From: Lanius collurio
Lineage: Eukaryota > Chordata > Aves > Passeriformes > Laniidae
Assembly (NCBI GenBank): GCA_020086605.1
Contig: JACBWW010000017.1
Span: 14,375,559-14,439,558, forward strand
Length of the DNA stretch: 64,000 nt
Direction: 5' to 3'
The notes beneath the pieces are model-generated. The model was not told the DNA's origin. It worked only from the letters and a program-made list of their open reading frames with translations, and did no database searches. Position 1 is the first letter of the stretch, and the number at the start of each line of letters is the position of its first letter. The translations under genes and the position numbers were made by a program. Below are positions 37,343 through 51,000 of this stretch, piece by piece.

Positions 37343-39929
37343 TACCTGATTATTCTAATCTTTGTTTTTGGAAAGTAGTAGGTCATATTCATGTACTAGC
37401 TTAAGTGGGAGCCTTCTGTTGGAGTCTAAGGGTGGAATTTGAGCAGAACAGGACAGAATAGAATGGAATAGAATAGTTCCAGTTGGAAGGGACCTACTGG
37501 TTTGGTACACTTTGAGTTGGATTAGACCAAATTCCCTCCACAGGTCCTGTCCAGTATAAATTATTCTAGGATCCTAAATGCTTTGAGAAATCTCTTGCAT
37601 AATAAGTGAAGGCATGAATTCAAATTTAAATGGATATTTTGTAATCACTCCTTGACAGAAAACTCTACTCCGCAACTGAGCCCCTGGTTCAGCTAGAAGT
37701 AGACATGCAGTCTGGTATGGAGTACGTGTACCTTCAGGGGCAGCTGTGGGGAAGCAACAAATCCAGGCTATCCCCCATATCACACCATCCAAATTTCTTA
37801 CACCAGATAGAGAGTAACAATACATTCTACAAACTTGTGTGTGATTTCTTGTCCCTTCTACCCTAAGGTAGTGAAGAACTGAGATAGTTCTTCCACACTG
37901 TACCCAAAGCCTAAACAGGGCATTGAATGAACACTTATTCGGCAGCAATGGCCATAGCAGCAGCTTTCTGTAGGTTATTTTAATGGATTTATCAACTTGA
38001 ACTAAGCCCTGACCTGTTCTATTATCTCATTACAAATGCAGAAAAAGCTAATTCATGATTGCATCATAAAGAAGTAAAATATAAATGATTTAAGAGTAGG
38101 GTATGTCATGTTTCACACACTGATTGGGAAAATGGTTTTCTCCAATAGACTGACTTCCCTGATAACAGAGTCTGCTTTTTTCCCAGCAAATGGGAATTAC
38201 TGAAGAATGGGGCTCGCTAGAACAAGTTTTATTCCCACTCATTCATCATAGATGTATTTTTTCATTTGTGACTCATGTAAGTGAAATTATGAATCTTCTT
38301 TCCTTCTCTCTTAAGTGAGCCCCCAAAGATTTATTTTTAATGTATTTTCTAATCAGGTAAAGCACAAAATCATGGTCTTTAAAAATTCCCCAAAGACTGG
38401 ATTTTCTCCATCTCATCTTTGCTGAGACGCAGGCCCATCTGGTAGAGTGACCCATAGGTTTTGTGCAGGTAACACCTTCACTGCAGTGCTCTTGATTAGA
38501 AAAGAGGAAAAGAAAGCAGGGAGCTGAGTGTGTATTCCCTGCTTCCTACAAATGACCTTAAGTTCTCTTCTACTGCCACTGCCCCAGCCACCAGTGATGG
38601 TAATGGTTTAGCTGGGCATTCTAGTTCTGATTGACTTGTGTTGTATAAGACCTCTTGGCACATCTGTTCTCTGGAAATCTTCTGCTAAAAATGGTTGTAT
38701 TTGAACAAGAAGTAAGATCTTAGTCCTATGTTTTTTTTATGTAGTACATCCTCCTGCCACCAGCACGTCTAACCAGTGTAAAGTGTGCTCTGGGTCTGCA
38801 GCAGCTTTGGCAGAGCTTCCAGCACCCCCAAAGGCTGTGACCTGGGTCAAGGGGGTTAGATGGGGCTCTCAAACACTCTGTGTTTCTTTGCAAGATACAC
38901 CTGCCTTGTGACCAGACTGGGAGATAGGGCTCACCTCTTGATTTCACTAAGGAAAGAATTACAGAGTAAGGAGCAGGACAATAAAGTAGACGGACATTGA
39001 AAGGGACAAAATACCTCAAAAATAATTTGACATCTGTGTTTTTGGAAGCTTTTGTGTTTGAGTTTTATTTTTCCAGTTATAGAAAACCAGATTTTGATTT
39101 TATCAAATTGATGTGTGAATTGAAAAATAAGAAACTAGTTCAAAGAACTGCCTAAGGGATGTGCAGGTGCACAGTGTGCAGCTCTGCACTACCTGTGTGC
39201 TTTGCCTGCCTTAAACTCATTCTTGTAGCAGTACTTCAAGATTCAGTTATAATCCTTGGTGTCCAGCATGCTCAGCAGTTATTTGTTGGAAAAACTAGCA
39301 TTAAGTTCTCAAGGCATGAGCTGGTTTTCCATTTCATGAAAATGAAGTGCCTGGTGACAGTCTTGCCCAACACATCCTGCTCCCACGGGAACAGGAGTTG
39401 GGGTTTTGTTTCCAGGACCTATCTGAGCAATTCTGAGCTGAGCAAAACCTTTTCCTCCAGCTTCATGTGATATAAAATCTGGCCAGATCTACGGGGACAA
39501 CCTACTTATGTGGGAACCTTAGGCGAGGAGCGTTTTAAAAGGCAGAGTGTACTGAGTCAGTGCTGCTGTGGTAAATGTTTTTGCCCATATCCACTATGTA
39601 GGAAGAGGGCAGAAAGGATCAGAGCAGGCTCTAGGTTTCACATGGACCTCTTATTTCTACCACACTGCCATTCATCTAGTAAGAAAAAATAAAGAATAAA
39701 GAAAACAGAATGGTAGGTCATGTACAGCTAGCACATTTGTTAATGCATTACTTTAATTCCGGAGTGTCAAGCAAAGATACCTTCCCACCATACTTAATAT
39801 TCAGCAGTGGTCCAGTATCAAAACTGAGCATGGACCTGACTGAAACCTATGCCGCTCTTTACTACTGAATTTCTGTGGTCAGCAAATACACAGCAAGTGG
39901 CAATAGCAGACTGAATCAGTGGCAGCCCC
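37343..39929. other. Intergenic, nothing recognised except a CR1-like scrap
   Basis: About 37445-37500 contains 'aatagaatagttccagttgg', resembling a reversed CR1 3' end. The rest shows no gene, RNA or repeat that I recognise. Confidence 0.45.
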
Positions 39930-40566
39930 TGGATGTGACACTGGAACAGGTTTCCCACAGAAGCTGGGAATGTCCTATGCCTGGAAGTGTTCAAGGTCAA
40001 GTTGGATGGTCTGGTAATTGAATAGCTTTGTACACTGCTTAATTTCTGTGGTGAGCTTGCCTCTTTATGCCTTGGAATATCTTAAACCATTTACAAATAG
40101 CCTAAATATTCCTCGACTGTGCAGCCCCACTTAAGCTAGTGGCAGTTGTTAGCTACTCACCAGAAGCAGGAGCAGAGAAGAGAAATATAGCTCAAACCCC
40201 CTTTATGGTGTTAAGTCATTTATTCCCTCTGTCCCAAGAGACAGAGCACTGACCTGAGCAAGAATCGGCCAGGGTAAGAGAACGAGGCTTTGTGTCCTGT
40301 TGGTTTTGTCACAGAGGGGGGGAAAGGGGGTACCAGGGTGGAGCTGGGATGAACAACCAACCAGATCAGAGCCCGGGCTGCTTGAACATTACACAAATAA
40401 CTACCTCAGAGTCACATGGCAGGGACCCGGCCGGAGGGGCCCAGAGGGGATCCACCGCAACAGGATGGGGCTTGGTCTAGAGGAAGGTGTCCCTGCCCAC
40501 TGTGGAAGTTGGAACGAGAGGATCTTTAGGAGCCCTCCCAACTCAAACCATTCTATGATTCTATGA
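39930..40566 (+). mobile_element. CR1 LINE 3' end, split by an LTR insertion
   Basis: CR1 segments at 39930-40009 ('ggaacaggtttcccacagaa', 'cctggaagtgttcaaggtca') and 40463-40566 (ending CCATTCTATGATTCTATGAC) are continuous once the LTR at 40010-40462 is removed. The duplicated GGATGG marks the insertion point. Confidence 0.85.
40010..40462 (-). mobile_element. Solo ERV LTR, family L1, copy 2, nested in CR1
   Basis: 453 bases, minus orientation by its TGTTGCGGTGGATCC start and the minus-strand AATAAA at 40219-40224. It is flanked by a perfect 6-bp duplication GGATGG (40004-40009 and 40463-40468). The 6-bp duplication suggests an ERVK-like integrase. The left end appears slightly shortened compared with copy 1. 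Confidence 0.88.
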
Positions 40567-41479
40567 CTCCCATCCCTCCTCTACCAGGGTAACAAATGCT
40601 GCAGATTAATCCCTGTATAAATAACTGCAGATTTCTGACCAGAAGTTTTGCTCTGAAGGAGGCATCCTGAGCATTGGACCAGTGTGATCCTTGGAACACG
40701 GAACACTGCATCCTGAGCTCACCCTGCATTTCATTCATGTTATTTGTGTTACAGACCTGTACCACATGCCACACAGCTCTTGGCTTGTGGAAACTGCAGT
40801 GAGACACTTAGACCCAATTTTAAATTTGTCCCAGTGCTGCAAGTCCCAGTCTCCATCAATTCCTGATACTGTATTGTCATTGGAAGTTCCTGAAGAAATG
40901 TAGTACCTGAAGAGCCCAATGCTTGGGCTTACAGTCCCTGACCTTTTTGCACATATTTATACCTAGGAGCCAGCCTTTAGTCACCTAGTTCTCTCTTTGG
41001 TAATGCAGCTCCCATTAATAGCAGGTGGATCTAGGATTAAACCACTTACATTAGAACTCTGCAGCAAAAATAGTGTATGAAATGAAAAGAAACTGGCACT
41101 CATAGCATGTGATTCTTCTGTATGATCTACCATAAACTCTGTCTTAAGAGTGCCCATTTGTTAGAGAATTCTCCAACTTTGGAAATTAGATATCATTACC
41201 AACATCTGTTATATCTTGGGACATTGAGCAGACCTCCAGTCTTTCATAATATGTTCCCTAATGCCAATTAAAACTAATGACTTGACATTTTGAAAAGCCT
41301 TTTGACTCTTTAATATCTTTTTGACACCTGGCCTTTAAGGAATCTTCTTTCAGAGTGTGTCACTAAAAGCACCTTGTTCAGAGAAGCTCATACTAAAAGG
41401 AATTAAAAACATGCTATGGTGTGGGGTTTTTTTGTTCAAATCCTTCTTATTACTAGGAAACACTGCTGATCTGTAGAAA
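40567..41479. other. Intergenic, nothing recognised
   Basis: AT-rich DNA without gene or repeat signals that I can identify. Confidence 0.5.
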
Positions 41480-42199
41480 AAGGTATACTGATTTTGAATG
41501 GGATAGAGTTCATTTACTTCACAGTAGCTAGTATGGGCTATGTTTTGGATTTGTGCTGGAAAGAATGTTGATAACATGGGGATGTGTTTGTTAATGCTGA
41601 GCAGCTCTTATACAGCACCAAGGCCTTTTCTGCTCCTTACTCCACCTGTGAGTGGGCTGGGGCGGCACAAGAACCCATGAGGGGACATCCAGGACACTGA
41701 CCCTAAGTGAGCAGGGGGATATTCCATAGTGCTCCATATATAAAACTGGGGGCAGAAGAAGGAAGGGGGAGGACATTCAGAGTGATGTCCTTTACGGTGG
41801 TGATGGAGTGTTGGTGGAGGTCCAGTCCCTGGAGGTGTTTAGAAAAGACTGGACATGGCACTTAGAACCATGGTCTAATTGACTTGGTGGTGCCTAGTCA
41901 AAGGTTGGACTCAATGATCTCAGAGGTCTTTTTGAACCTAATTGATTCTGTGATTCTGTTTGTCTTACCAAGTCATCTATAACATGTGATGGACCCCTGT
42001 TCTCCTGATGACTGCTGAACACCTGCCTGACCATGGGAAGTGGTGAATGAATTCCTTGTGTTGCTTTTCTTGCATATATAGCTTTTGTTTTACCTACTAA
42101 ACTGATTTTCCTCACTTTTCTGATTCTCTCCCCCATCTTACAGAAGGGGGAGTGCATGAGAGGCTGTGTGGGGCTGACAGCTGATGTGAAACCATGATA
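41480..42199 (+). mobile_element. Avian ERV LTR interrupted by a CR1
   Basis: It matches a common songbird-type LTR: 'ggatagagttcatttacttc', 'gctgagcagctcttatacag', 'ggatattccatagtgctcc', TATA box TATATAAAA about 41737-41745, then (after the CR1) 'gctgaacacctgcctgacca' and 'ttgttttacctactaaactg', ending near AAACCATGATA at 42199. The plus orientation follows from the TATA box and the AAACCA...-type 3' end. Left boundary approximate, internal genes absent. Confidence 0.75.
41805..41957 (+). mobile_element. CR1 3' end nested in the LTR
   Basis: 'gtgttggtggaggtccagtc' through 'ggttggactcaatgatctca' and a tail ATTGATTCTGTGATTCTG. LTR sequence resumes directly after the tail, so the CR1 inserted into the LTR and is only about 150 bases long, a severe 5' truncation. 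Confidence 0.8.
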
Positions 42200-45100
42200 G
42201 GATGTGGATTAGAAAACACAACAGATCAGTATCAGACACAGTGAGACAATCTAGGGATATCTCCTGGAAACAGCAAGAGAAAGCAACAAAGAAATGGGGA
42301 ACAGTGAGACTACAAGCTGTGGGACCAGCAGGCACTGAAGTCTCTGGCTGGCTAGTTAGGTCAACCTTTTTTGCAACAAAAGGGTGAAATTACTTTGGAG
42401 CAGTTTCTGTTTCCCAAGAACTTGGCACCATGTGTTATAGCAAACTTTCACAACACTGGCACCCCTAAAAGAAAGATGTTACACACTGTGGAGCCTATGG
42501 AGAGTTTTGTTACTTTTATGCAGCATGCACGAGGGAGTGAAAACCAGCAGTGAACAGGCCCTGCTGAAGAGCTTATTTTGTCTCTTATTCTAAAATACTC
42601 AAAGAGATCCTGTGGAGCCCAAGCATTTGGTCTGCTGGAAGACAGGGTCAAAAATCCCTCTGCTGCGCTCATATGCAAGGCAGGACTAGCACGAGGACAG
42701 CTGGCTGTGGACAGCATTTGAACAGGTGGGTGTAGCCTGGGTAAAGGGCTGCATGAGCAACAGGATCTGCCGCCCACTTTGATACGATTGCTCTTCTCAT
42801 CTTACTGTATTTCCCCCAACATTTATCCAACTTCAAGCAAGAACTGGCTTCATTATCCTTTCTACAGGGTTTCCATAGATGGCATCTTAGCACGCTAGTG
42901 AAACTTCAATGAGCTGGAAGAACTAGCTGCTTCATTAGCATGAAAATAAGCTCACTCTTCATGAAAGAAAAGCTCCTTGTCTCTCCAATACTCCAATTTC
43001 TTCCATGTCCTACAAATAACATTTTTATAGGTCAAAGACATGTATGCGTGTGTATGTATGTCTCTCCCACCCTAAGTTTCTCTCATGCCTGTGCATACTC
43101 TATCTGAATTCTAAATTCTGCCTGGGTTATAGTGGACAAGGAAGGCCAGATAAAGTTATTCCACTATTTCTGATATCCCTCACTGTCAGAGACATTGTTT
43201 GTATAAAAGAAAAATAATAAGCTCATTAAGAGGACTAAATAGCTGTTAATTTATCTACAAAGATCTGCTGTAATAGCAGCTCTGGGTGAACAGAAAAAAT
43301 CATGTCCTGTATACACAGTTGTATTGCAAAGGCCACAGCAAGTGCTAGAGCAGAGTCCTTTGGTTGTTTCCCTCTGTGCCATTTGGGAAGAGGTGCAGCT
43401 GCCTGGGAAGAGAGCAGGTACAGTGGCACAGCTGTAGAGGGTTTGTGTTATTGGATGTGACAGTGGGCAGCATATCTGTGTTGTACACATAGCATATCTG
43501 TGCTATGTGTTTTCATCTCTGTGTAAATGTGTTATTAAATCCCTAGACAAATAGAAATTCCCTCAGCTGTGAAGTGCTGAACCTGGCAGAGTACTCTGGA
43601 AATACAGAAATGTATTTGAGCCATGCTTTTACCTCTCCCATACTGACCACTGCTGGAGATGTGTGACTTTCTTTGATAGGCTCCTGGCTTGAGCCTGTCT
43701 GTCCATTCCTATGCTTTGATGTAATGTGTTTGGGATTTTAATTACATGGGCTGTTTTGGGGTTTTTTTTTTGCTTTTTTCCAGTCTTCTGAAGGAAAGTA
43801 GGTAGTGCCAAAGAGTTGTTGGGAGTAAGACTCGCAAAACCATCAAGAGGGTTATGAATATAATATATGTTTTAGTGCACTTTTCTATCTTGACTAAGTT
43901 GACACACTGGCCAGCAAATGTCTACCGCCTCTGCAGTTTCCATTCTGACAGTCTGTGTCAATAATGAGCTGGATTTACAGAGGTGCAAACTCATGCAAAG
44001 AAGCTGTAGAAGAAATAATATGTCACCATTCAAAGCCCACATTTACTAATGAATTGTTTTTCCCTGAATACAAGTTTAGTGAGAAAAGTAAGAGAAAAGT
44101 TTCTCTTGGATCTGAAAATAAATACCCATTTTTTTCTGAGAGCTCTGGATTCTTCTCAGGATCCAGAGATGGTCAGCAACAGAGGAAGAGTTCATTTTAA
44201 TTTCTACATGCATGGGAGTGGACAGTTTGAGGAAGTGATGTCCCACCAATGCTCTAGTTTAGCAGTGGGTAATCAGAAACTATTTGAAATGTCCCAATTC
44301 TATAAATTACACTGTAGTTGTTCTCTGCTAGCATAAAGATAAAACAAATGCAAGTTAACCTAAGTGTTCCTACTGCTCAGGGATCAAGGGCAACAGAAGG
44401 GAAGCATGCAAGTGCTGGTGGTGCTGCTGCCAGCAATCTGTACTGCCTCAGTGCCTGCTGGGGGAAGAAGAGTTCACTTCTGCAGGGAGGTGTTTACCAT
44501 AAACACCCCTCAGAAACAGGTCTCAGCCAAAAACTCATCTGCAGAGCCTGGGATTACTCCCTTAGCCACAATGGTCCCAGCACAAAAAGAACAAACAAAA
44601 GCAGGGCCAAAGCGTTAAGACTCTTTCATACCAAAACCTCTATTGCAGCTTGCAATCCCACTGACACCACCATCGGCTTGGTCTGCTGCTCTACCAGCTC
44701 ACATTCATCAGAAACATAGGAATAATACCTGACCTTTTATCAACACACTCCAGATTTGGATTTCTTGATATGCAGATGTGCTATATATTAAGCATTGTGC
44801 TTTTCAATGCCAAATCAAAACCAAAATTCTTTTCAATGAGCAGTGGGTGCAGCGGGGTGTGTGTGTCTGCATGCATGGTGTGTCACTTGCAGATGCCTTG
44901 GAAGAGACCATGCAGGAATCATTTTGGCAGTCAATATTAAGCTGGGCAGTTCCCGTGAACAGAAGCAGTTTCTCTCAGAAGCACAGACACCACAGTGAGG
45001 ATGACAGAGGTGCTTCATTTAAATCAGGATCTTCAGTCCCCATCACTATCCTGGGATAACCATCTACATGCCCTCTCTTTCAAGAAGCTGAGCACATCTC

Positions 45101-47780
45101 ATTTGGTTTTCATTCTGCACAGCTGCTGGGCATGATGCCCATTTCTGTGTCATTGCTTGGTGGTTACAGCTGTGGAGGAGTGAACCTCATCTCAGTTCTT
45201 ACCTTTGCTTAAGACAGCTTTTCCCCTTGCAGGAGAGCACCTAATTATAAGGATCTTGTTCTGGGTAGGGTACAGTTTCTACATTTTACAGGAGAAGTTT
45301 ACATGTCTATGCAGTAAACTATAAGAACATTTCTGGAAGTGGGTACCAGAGACCCAGAGTCTTTTTTTCCCAAAGGAAAAGCCTAATTGCTACCCCCAAA
45401 TATCAAGCTGCTCAACTTTTCTGTTTGTGTAGTCCATTAATCTTGCATTCTTTTCTACATGACAGCAGATCTTCAAAAGGGGATACTGAGTGCTTAGTGG
45501 CCAGAACAGATCCTGCAATGAGGTAGCTGCAGACTGTTTTGTTCGTGCTTAGGAAGGCATCAAGCCTGACTCCTCCTGTGTGACTGATCTGCCCAGTGAA
45601 CTATTATGTAAAAGGAAATATGAGCCTTTCCCCATCTGCTCCTTAAATGAAGGTAGGTGATAAAGTCCCTCAGGCACGGCCCAAACCAAATGGTGTGTGC
45701 TGGCCATGTCCTGGGAGTATTCACCCAGCTGAGCCCTACAGAAATGTTCAAACATTTTGTTTTCTGATTCAGTTCTGGAATGAGAGTGAGCTGAGCTGCT
45801 CTAATCAAGGCTGAGGGAGTTCTTCATCAGCCCATGGACACAACTACTGGTCCCTGAGTAACATCAAATAAAAAAGTGTGGCATCTCTTGACTTACTTGA
45901 CAAATAAAGTGCAGCTTTCAAAGCAACAATTTGAGAATGAAATGTTTATATTCTACCAGGATCTTAATTCTGACATCCAAATGCATTACAATTTTGAAGT
46001 GACAGAACTTAGACAGTACAAAGTTCAAAACTGTGAAAGACATAAAACATTTCTGGATCCTACATTTTTAGATCATCAAATTCTGCCTTATTCAATGCAG
46101 GCTATAGTAATTGGGTTTATTTGTTTAGATAATTATTTTATGTAAAGTGAGCTCATATGTCTAGAAAATTACCAATTTTTATTTTGAAAAACTGCAGTTT
46201 GTTTTTTTTTTCATAACAATTTTTATTAGAAACAAAATAAATTGCTTTCTTTTCAAGACCTGCTCAAACACAGTAAGTCATACTTCAACATTATGGTCCC
46301 AATACAAAATAATGAAATTCCAATGTAAGAAAACTATATGAAATGATAGCTAGCAGGAAATAAATTCTTATTTTACTTCAATTTACCGGACTTCCAAAGC
46401 TGTGGGTTTCTATACCGAATCATACCTGTCAGTGAGAGCATATCACTTTCCACCAGTCTCCTACCTGCTACATAGCAATGATAAGAAGCACATCCTCACC
46501 TTTCTCTCAAGTCTGCCAGCACATCCTGCATTTTGTTTCCAGAGTTCTTTTCCATTCTGATGTCTAGAGGACTGCTGAACATAAGGTAAAAAAACCAAAT
46601 GAACACGAGGCCATATAAGTGAATTTACAACATAAAGATAAAACATTCCCCTAAGGGCTACCAGGAAATCATGCTGCATGTCAGAGGAGGAAGGAGAGGG
46701 AGTGGTGGGATCATGCTCATGAGCAGTACTGAATTCATCAGATACAAATCCCCTCCTCAACCCAAAGCAGTCAAGGCAACTGACTGTACTTATACAAACA
46801 TTAAAAAGCTAAAACAACACAGACCCCAATTTTTTAAATCACATTTTTGGTGGGCAGGAAGTAAATGTCTTGTTGTAGGTGTTCTGGTCTTCTGAAATTC
46901 AGTTCTGTACAATGTTGCCTGCACTGGCCTAACTGCTGTACAGGACATTTTCTCAGTCTTCCACAGTAAACTCAATTGATAGTGGTGCTCTCTGAAATAC
47001 TCCAGTACATTCCTGACAGTTTCACCAGGAAGTGTTTACCAGTGTTCTAGCCAGTATTTTACCTCTCTTAGAAGCATCGCCACTCCAGCAACACCACGTT
47101 ACCCAAGGCTGCAAGAAATACAAATTCCCTGTCTAAAACCACTGCCTTCTCAGAGTCCATTTTATCTTTAAATCAAAAATAAAGAACTTAAATGGAGATC
47201 ACAAGCATTAACTTATCAATCATCTGTCTTTCCTGTGCCAGGACACCCAGTACTTACTTTTATCCAGCGTATCCTATAATCTGTGAATATTAACTCTGCC
47301 AAGTTCTAAGAAATATAAATGGGATTTATCCTACAGAGGCTGAAAGTATACTGTTATTGCAGTTCTAATTCTCAGTTCTTGTGTTATTTCACACAAAAAT
47401 TGTCCAGTTGTTTTTAGGTGACTTGTTATTTCATCAGATGTCACATTTTCCTGTGTTATGGACATGAAATTCCTATAAATGTGCATGGGATTTGAAGGAA
47501 AATTTAAAAAAAGAATCTGTGGTATTGGAATTTAAATCTATTTAATAAGCATTGTAATGTTAGCACACACCAAATAATATTGATTACCACATTTTAATCT
47601 GCAGGTTTGCAGTTCAGTCTTAAAATAGTACAAAAAATTTAACAAAATTTTTAAGCACTGAAGTTAGATACCAAAACCATGTTTTATTAAACCTTTAAGG
47701 CAGCATACCAGATACATTTCTTTTTGATAGTTGAATTCCCTCATGTTTCATAAATACATCACTGCAAACATATTTAAAAT
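42200..47780. other. Intergenic region between ARMC3 3' end and the LTR
   Basis: AT-rich, with no coding exon, RNA gene or identifiable mobile element. All open frames are short and lack domains. Confidence 0.5.
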
Positions 47781-47781
47781 A

Positions 47782-47787
47782 TTTATT
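47782..47787 (-). terminator. ARMC3: Candidate ARMC3 polyadenylation signal
   Basis: Minus-strand AATAAA 22 bases past the TAA stop. It would give a very short 3' UTR, so other AATAAA copies further left remain possible. Confidence 0.4.
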
Positions 47788-47809
47788 TTGGTGAAATTCA
47801 TCAAGATGA

Positions 47810-48010
47810 TTAAATACGTTTGTATTGATCAGCCTTTGCAGTTCCTTGTTTCATCAAACAGCCTGGTTCAAACATCAGATCTACAACATACTCTTGAGGA
47901 GGAAGCAGAACCCCTTTGGGAGAGTCTTCAACCAATTTAACTTCATTCCAAGCTCTGTTATACATGCCACGAACTAAACTACAGCCAATGCCAATTCTGT
48001 CTGCTATCAC
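47810..48010 (-). CDS. ARMC3: ARMC3 terminal coding exon
   Basis: 201 bases including the TAA at 47812-47810. The acceptor is TTTTAG|GTGATA. It encodes VIADRIGIGCSLVRGMYNRA then WNEV, EYVVDLMFEPGCLMK and the tail KADQYKRI. The first codon is GTG (Val) inside the protein, not a start. Confidence 0.95.
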   Translation of the reverse strand: MIADRIGIGCSLVRGMYNRAWNEVKLVEDSPKGVLLPPQEYVVDLMFEPGCLMKQGTAKADQYKRI

Positions 48011-51000
48011 CTAAAAAAGAAAGAAAAAGTAGTTAATCACAGTTCATTCATGCAGTTTCTGTAATATACAGCAAGGCTCAGAGATGCTTAAAAACAAAAC
48101 AAACCCCTGAAAGGCCTAGAGCATTCTTGAAACAGACTATAAATTTCTCAAGTGTTACAAATTTCAAACCTTTATTGTTGGTTTTGCTTAGAAAATGTAG
48201 ATTTTTAAATGTTATTTCTCTATATCCTAGGCACAACATGAGAAACATTGATTTTAACTCTTTTCAAACACTGATACATTTGTTTATCAGCCAGTTCTTC
48301 AGATGTCAAATGAAGTGCAACAGCCACAGTACCCAGAAATGTTTATGCTATTTGCAAGACTTACTTCTGAATAACATTTTGAAGTCTATTCAAACAATGA
48401 GGTGTAGGCACACGGCACACAAATAGCTAGTATGAAATATTAAGTGTAAAAATGTAACATTTTTATCAGTGTAAGTTGAGGATTGTTGCTTCACTTGGAA
48501 GGACACTCCTTACTTTTCAGCCCTGGAAACGTGGGAAGCAATGAAATGTGAGGCGTCTGCTAGATGAAACACCTGCCTTTCCTCTGGGCTGCACTATCAC
48601 AGACAGACCTATAATGGTTTCCAGCTACCAAACTGCTTTTTCAACATGCATCTGCTGTGAAGGAATGAAATCCTGAAAGATTTTTAACTTGTAACAAATG
48701 GACAAGGCTATCCATTGCTTACAGTGCTGTGGCTTTAGGAGAGATATCCTGCCCCTACAAAAGTTTCTTCGAACAGTGGAGCATAATTAATTCACGCCCC
48801 CAGAACATCATAAAATAAGATGGAAACCTTCTCTCCCTTTGGATACTATAAATTTAGGGTCGTACTCTTTCTCCTGTGTACTCTTTCCTAGGTCCTTCCT
48901 GCTTAATGTGCCAGGCTCTTGTTTCTCTTTTTCTTTCTGTTCAAGAAAGAGAAAAATCCAGCCAAGGAAAAAGGATGGGATAGATAACCAGGCTGCACCA
49001 TACATCTTCATATGAAGAAAGAAGAAATAAAACTTCCCAGTTTAAGAAACTAGAACACAGAAGCTGTTCAATACTATCACAGAATACTGGATAGATACCA
49101 AATATAAATTGTCCCAACAAGTTTACATTTGTAGCATGAAAAAAGAAGGAAGCTGTATAATTCAATATTTTACAGTTTACAGAAAATGTAAAATGTTTTG
49201 ACTCCAAATCAAATCTTTTGGCTTTTTGCCATTTATCAAGTATTCTGCTGATATCACTTAAGACAATTTAACGACAACTAGAATGTTTACAGAAAGAAGC
49301 GATGCTGGCTTTCATTCACTGGGAAATCAACTTTGCTGGTGAAAAATTATGAAAATGTATACAAAAGATTTTACATGAATATAAATACTGTATTATACTG
49401 ATGCAAATATACTTTAGTTTAGAATATCCATTTAACAAAAATAAGTTATGTTGCAAAATAAATTATAATGTACCTTGAAAAGTAAAGCCCTGTGATAGAA
49501 CGTCCCTCTTCTGATTTTCCCAATAGGTACAATGTTGCACTTCAGTTCAAATTCTATTTCACTCATCTGAAGTTCCCAGCTGAAGTTGTGTAGTTTCTCT
49601 TTTTCAACGGGGCCACCCATCTTGTCTGCGACAAACCTGTTCCAAATGCATACCAGGATCAATTACACCTAAAACTTCTCTTGTATTTATTGCAAAAATG
49701 TAGCACAATGAGAGACTGTAACACTTTTTCTATGTTTGCCTAATTAATTTTTTTTAATTCAGTAATTGGTATTTTAAACATGCTTACTGATAAATACAGA
49801 TAACCGTAACTCAGGTGATTCATATTTACCATAGACCTAAATCAAGCTGCAAAAGCAGAGATTCTGGAGAGGTGTAGTATAGGCACAAAGTCCTCAGAAA
49901 AAGTAATCAATAACAGTGTAATTACTGAGGAAGTTATTACAGAAGCTGGTGCTCATGTTTACAGGCAACAGATTAGGTGAGTTACATATTACAGTCCCCA
50001 GACCTATCATTTGTTTGAAATAGTAATAAAAGCATGAGAATATATATGACAAAAATAAAGCCATAGGTAATGATCCCAACCTAGGAAAGCAGCTGTATTC
50101 ATTGAAGGTACTTACCTTCTACATATGTTTTCTTATATTGAAGCCAGTATTCTGGGGGTGAGAGGTATTTATCCATTACAACAAATGGCTCAGAAACAGA
50201 TCAGAACTCACAGTCAGTGCAAGCTCTGCTGAAAGCATGTCTTTTGGGGGACTGTGCACACACAGGACCAAATCTGGTTTATTAAGTCTCCCCATACACA
50301 CACACCTTCACCTCCCCTGTGCAGGGTCACTGTACGGAAAGATCTTTGTTTCCCTCTGTGTCTCAGCCACAGGCACAAGGGTTATTGAAGTCTCTCACTC
50401 TGGCCAAGATGTTGCAGAGCTGACATGAAAGTCACAAGCCATTGCTTCAGACAGGGAGCTAAAACCTGCATCCCCTTCTCTGCAGAAGCAGTGAACATGT
50501 TCCTCTGCACAGCACAAGCAAGGCAACCTCCGAGGCCTCACTTTTCAAAACTCAGGGCTGAGGAGGCACTGATTGCAATAGCATGGGCACAGAGAGCTAT
50601 CACCAAGAGTGTCTGGTGGAGTCCCTTGAAGATGGGAATTACTGGGTGAAGCTGAGGAAGTGTGGGGCTCGAGGCAGTCCCTTGTGCTGTGCGTGCCCAC
50701 AGCCAGCCCTCATTAAAGAGAGCAAAGCTGCACAAGCCGACATGCTCACCACTACACAAAGGTGTGCTGTGTTTGTTCCAAAGCAGACATCCAGCGTTAC
50801 TGATGTCCCCTCACCTAGCCTGACCTCCTCCCCAATGAGCACAAGAGGAACTCTGCCCAGGCTGCCAGGCTGCTGAGGGATGCTGCAGCTGCCTTCTCCC
50901 CCACTCCCCTATTCAACACATGCTGTTCAGGCAGCTGCCAGAAATGGAACACAAGCAGAAAAAAACACCACAGAAAACATTCTACTTAAATTTCCCATGA

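Noticed and set aside
36877..40462. The two similar LTRs as the ends of a single provirus
   Set aside because: Each has its own flanking duplication, copy 2 sits inside a CR1, and no retroviral internal genes lie between them.
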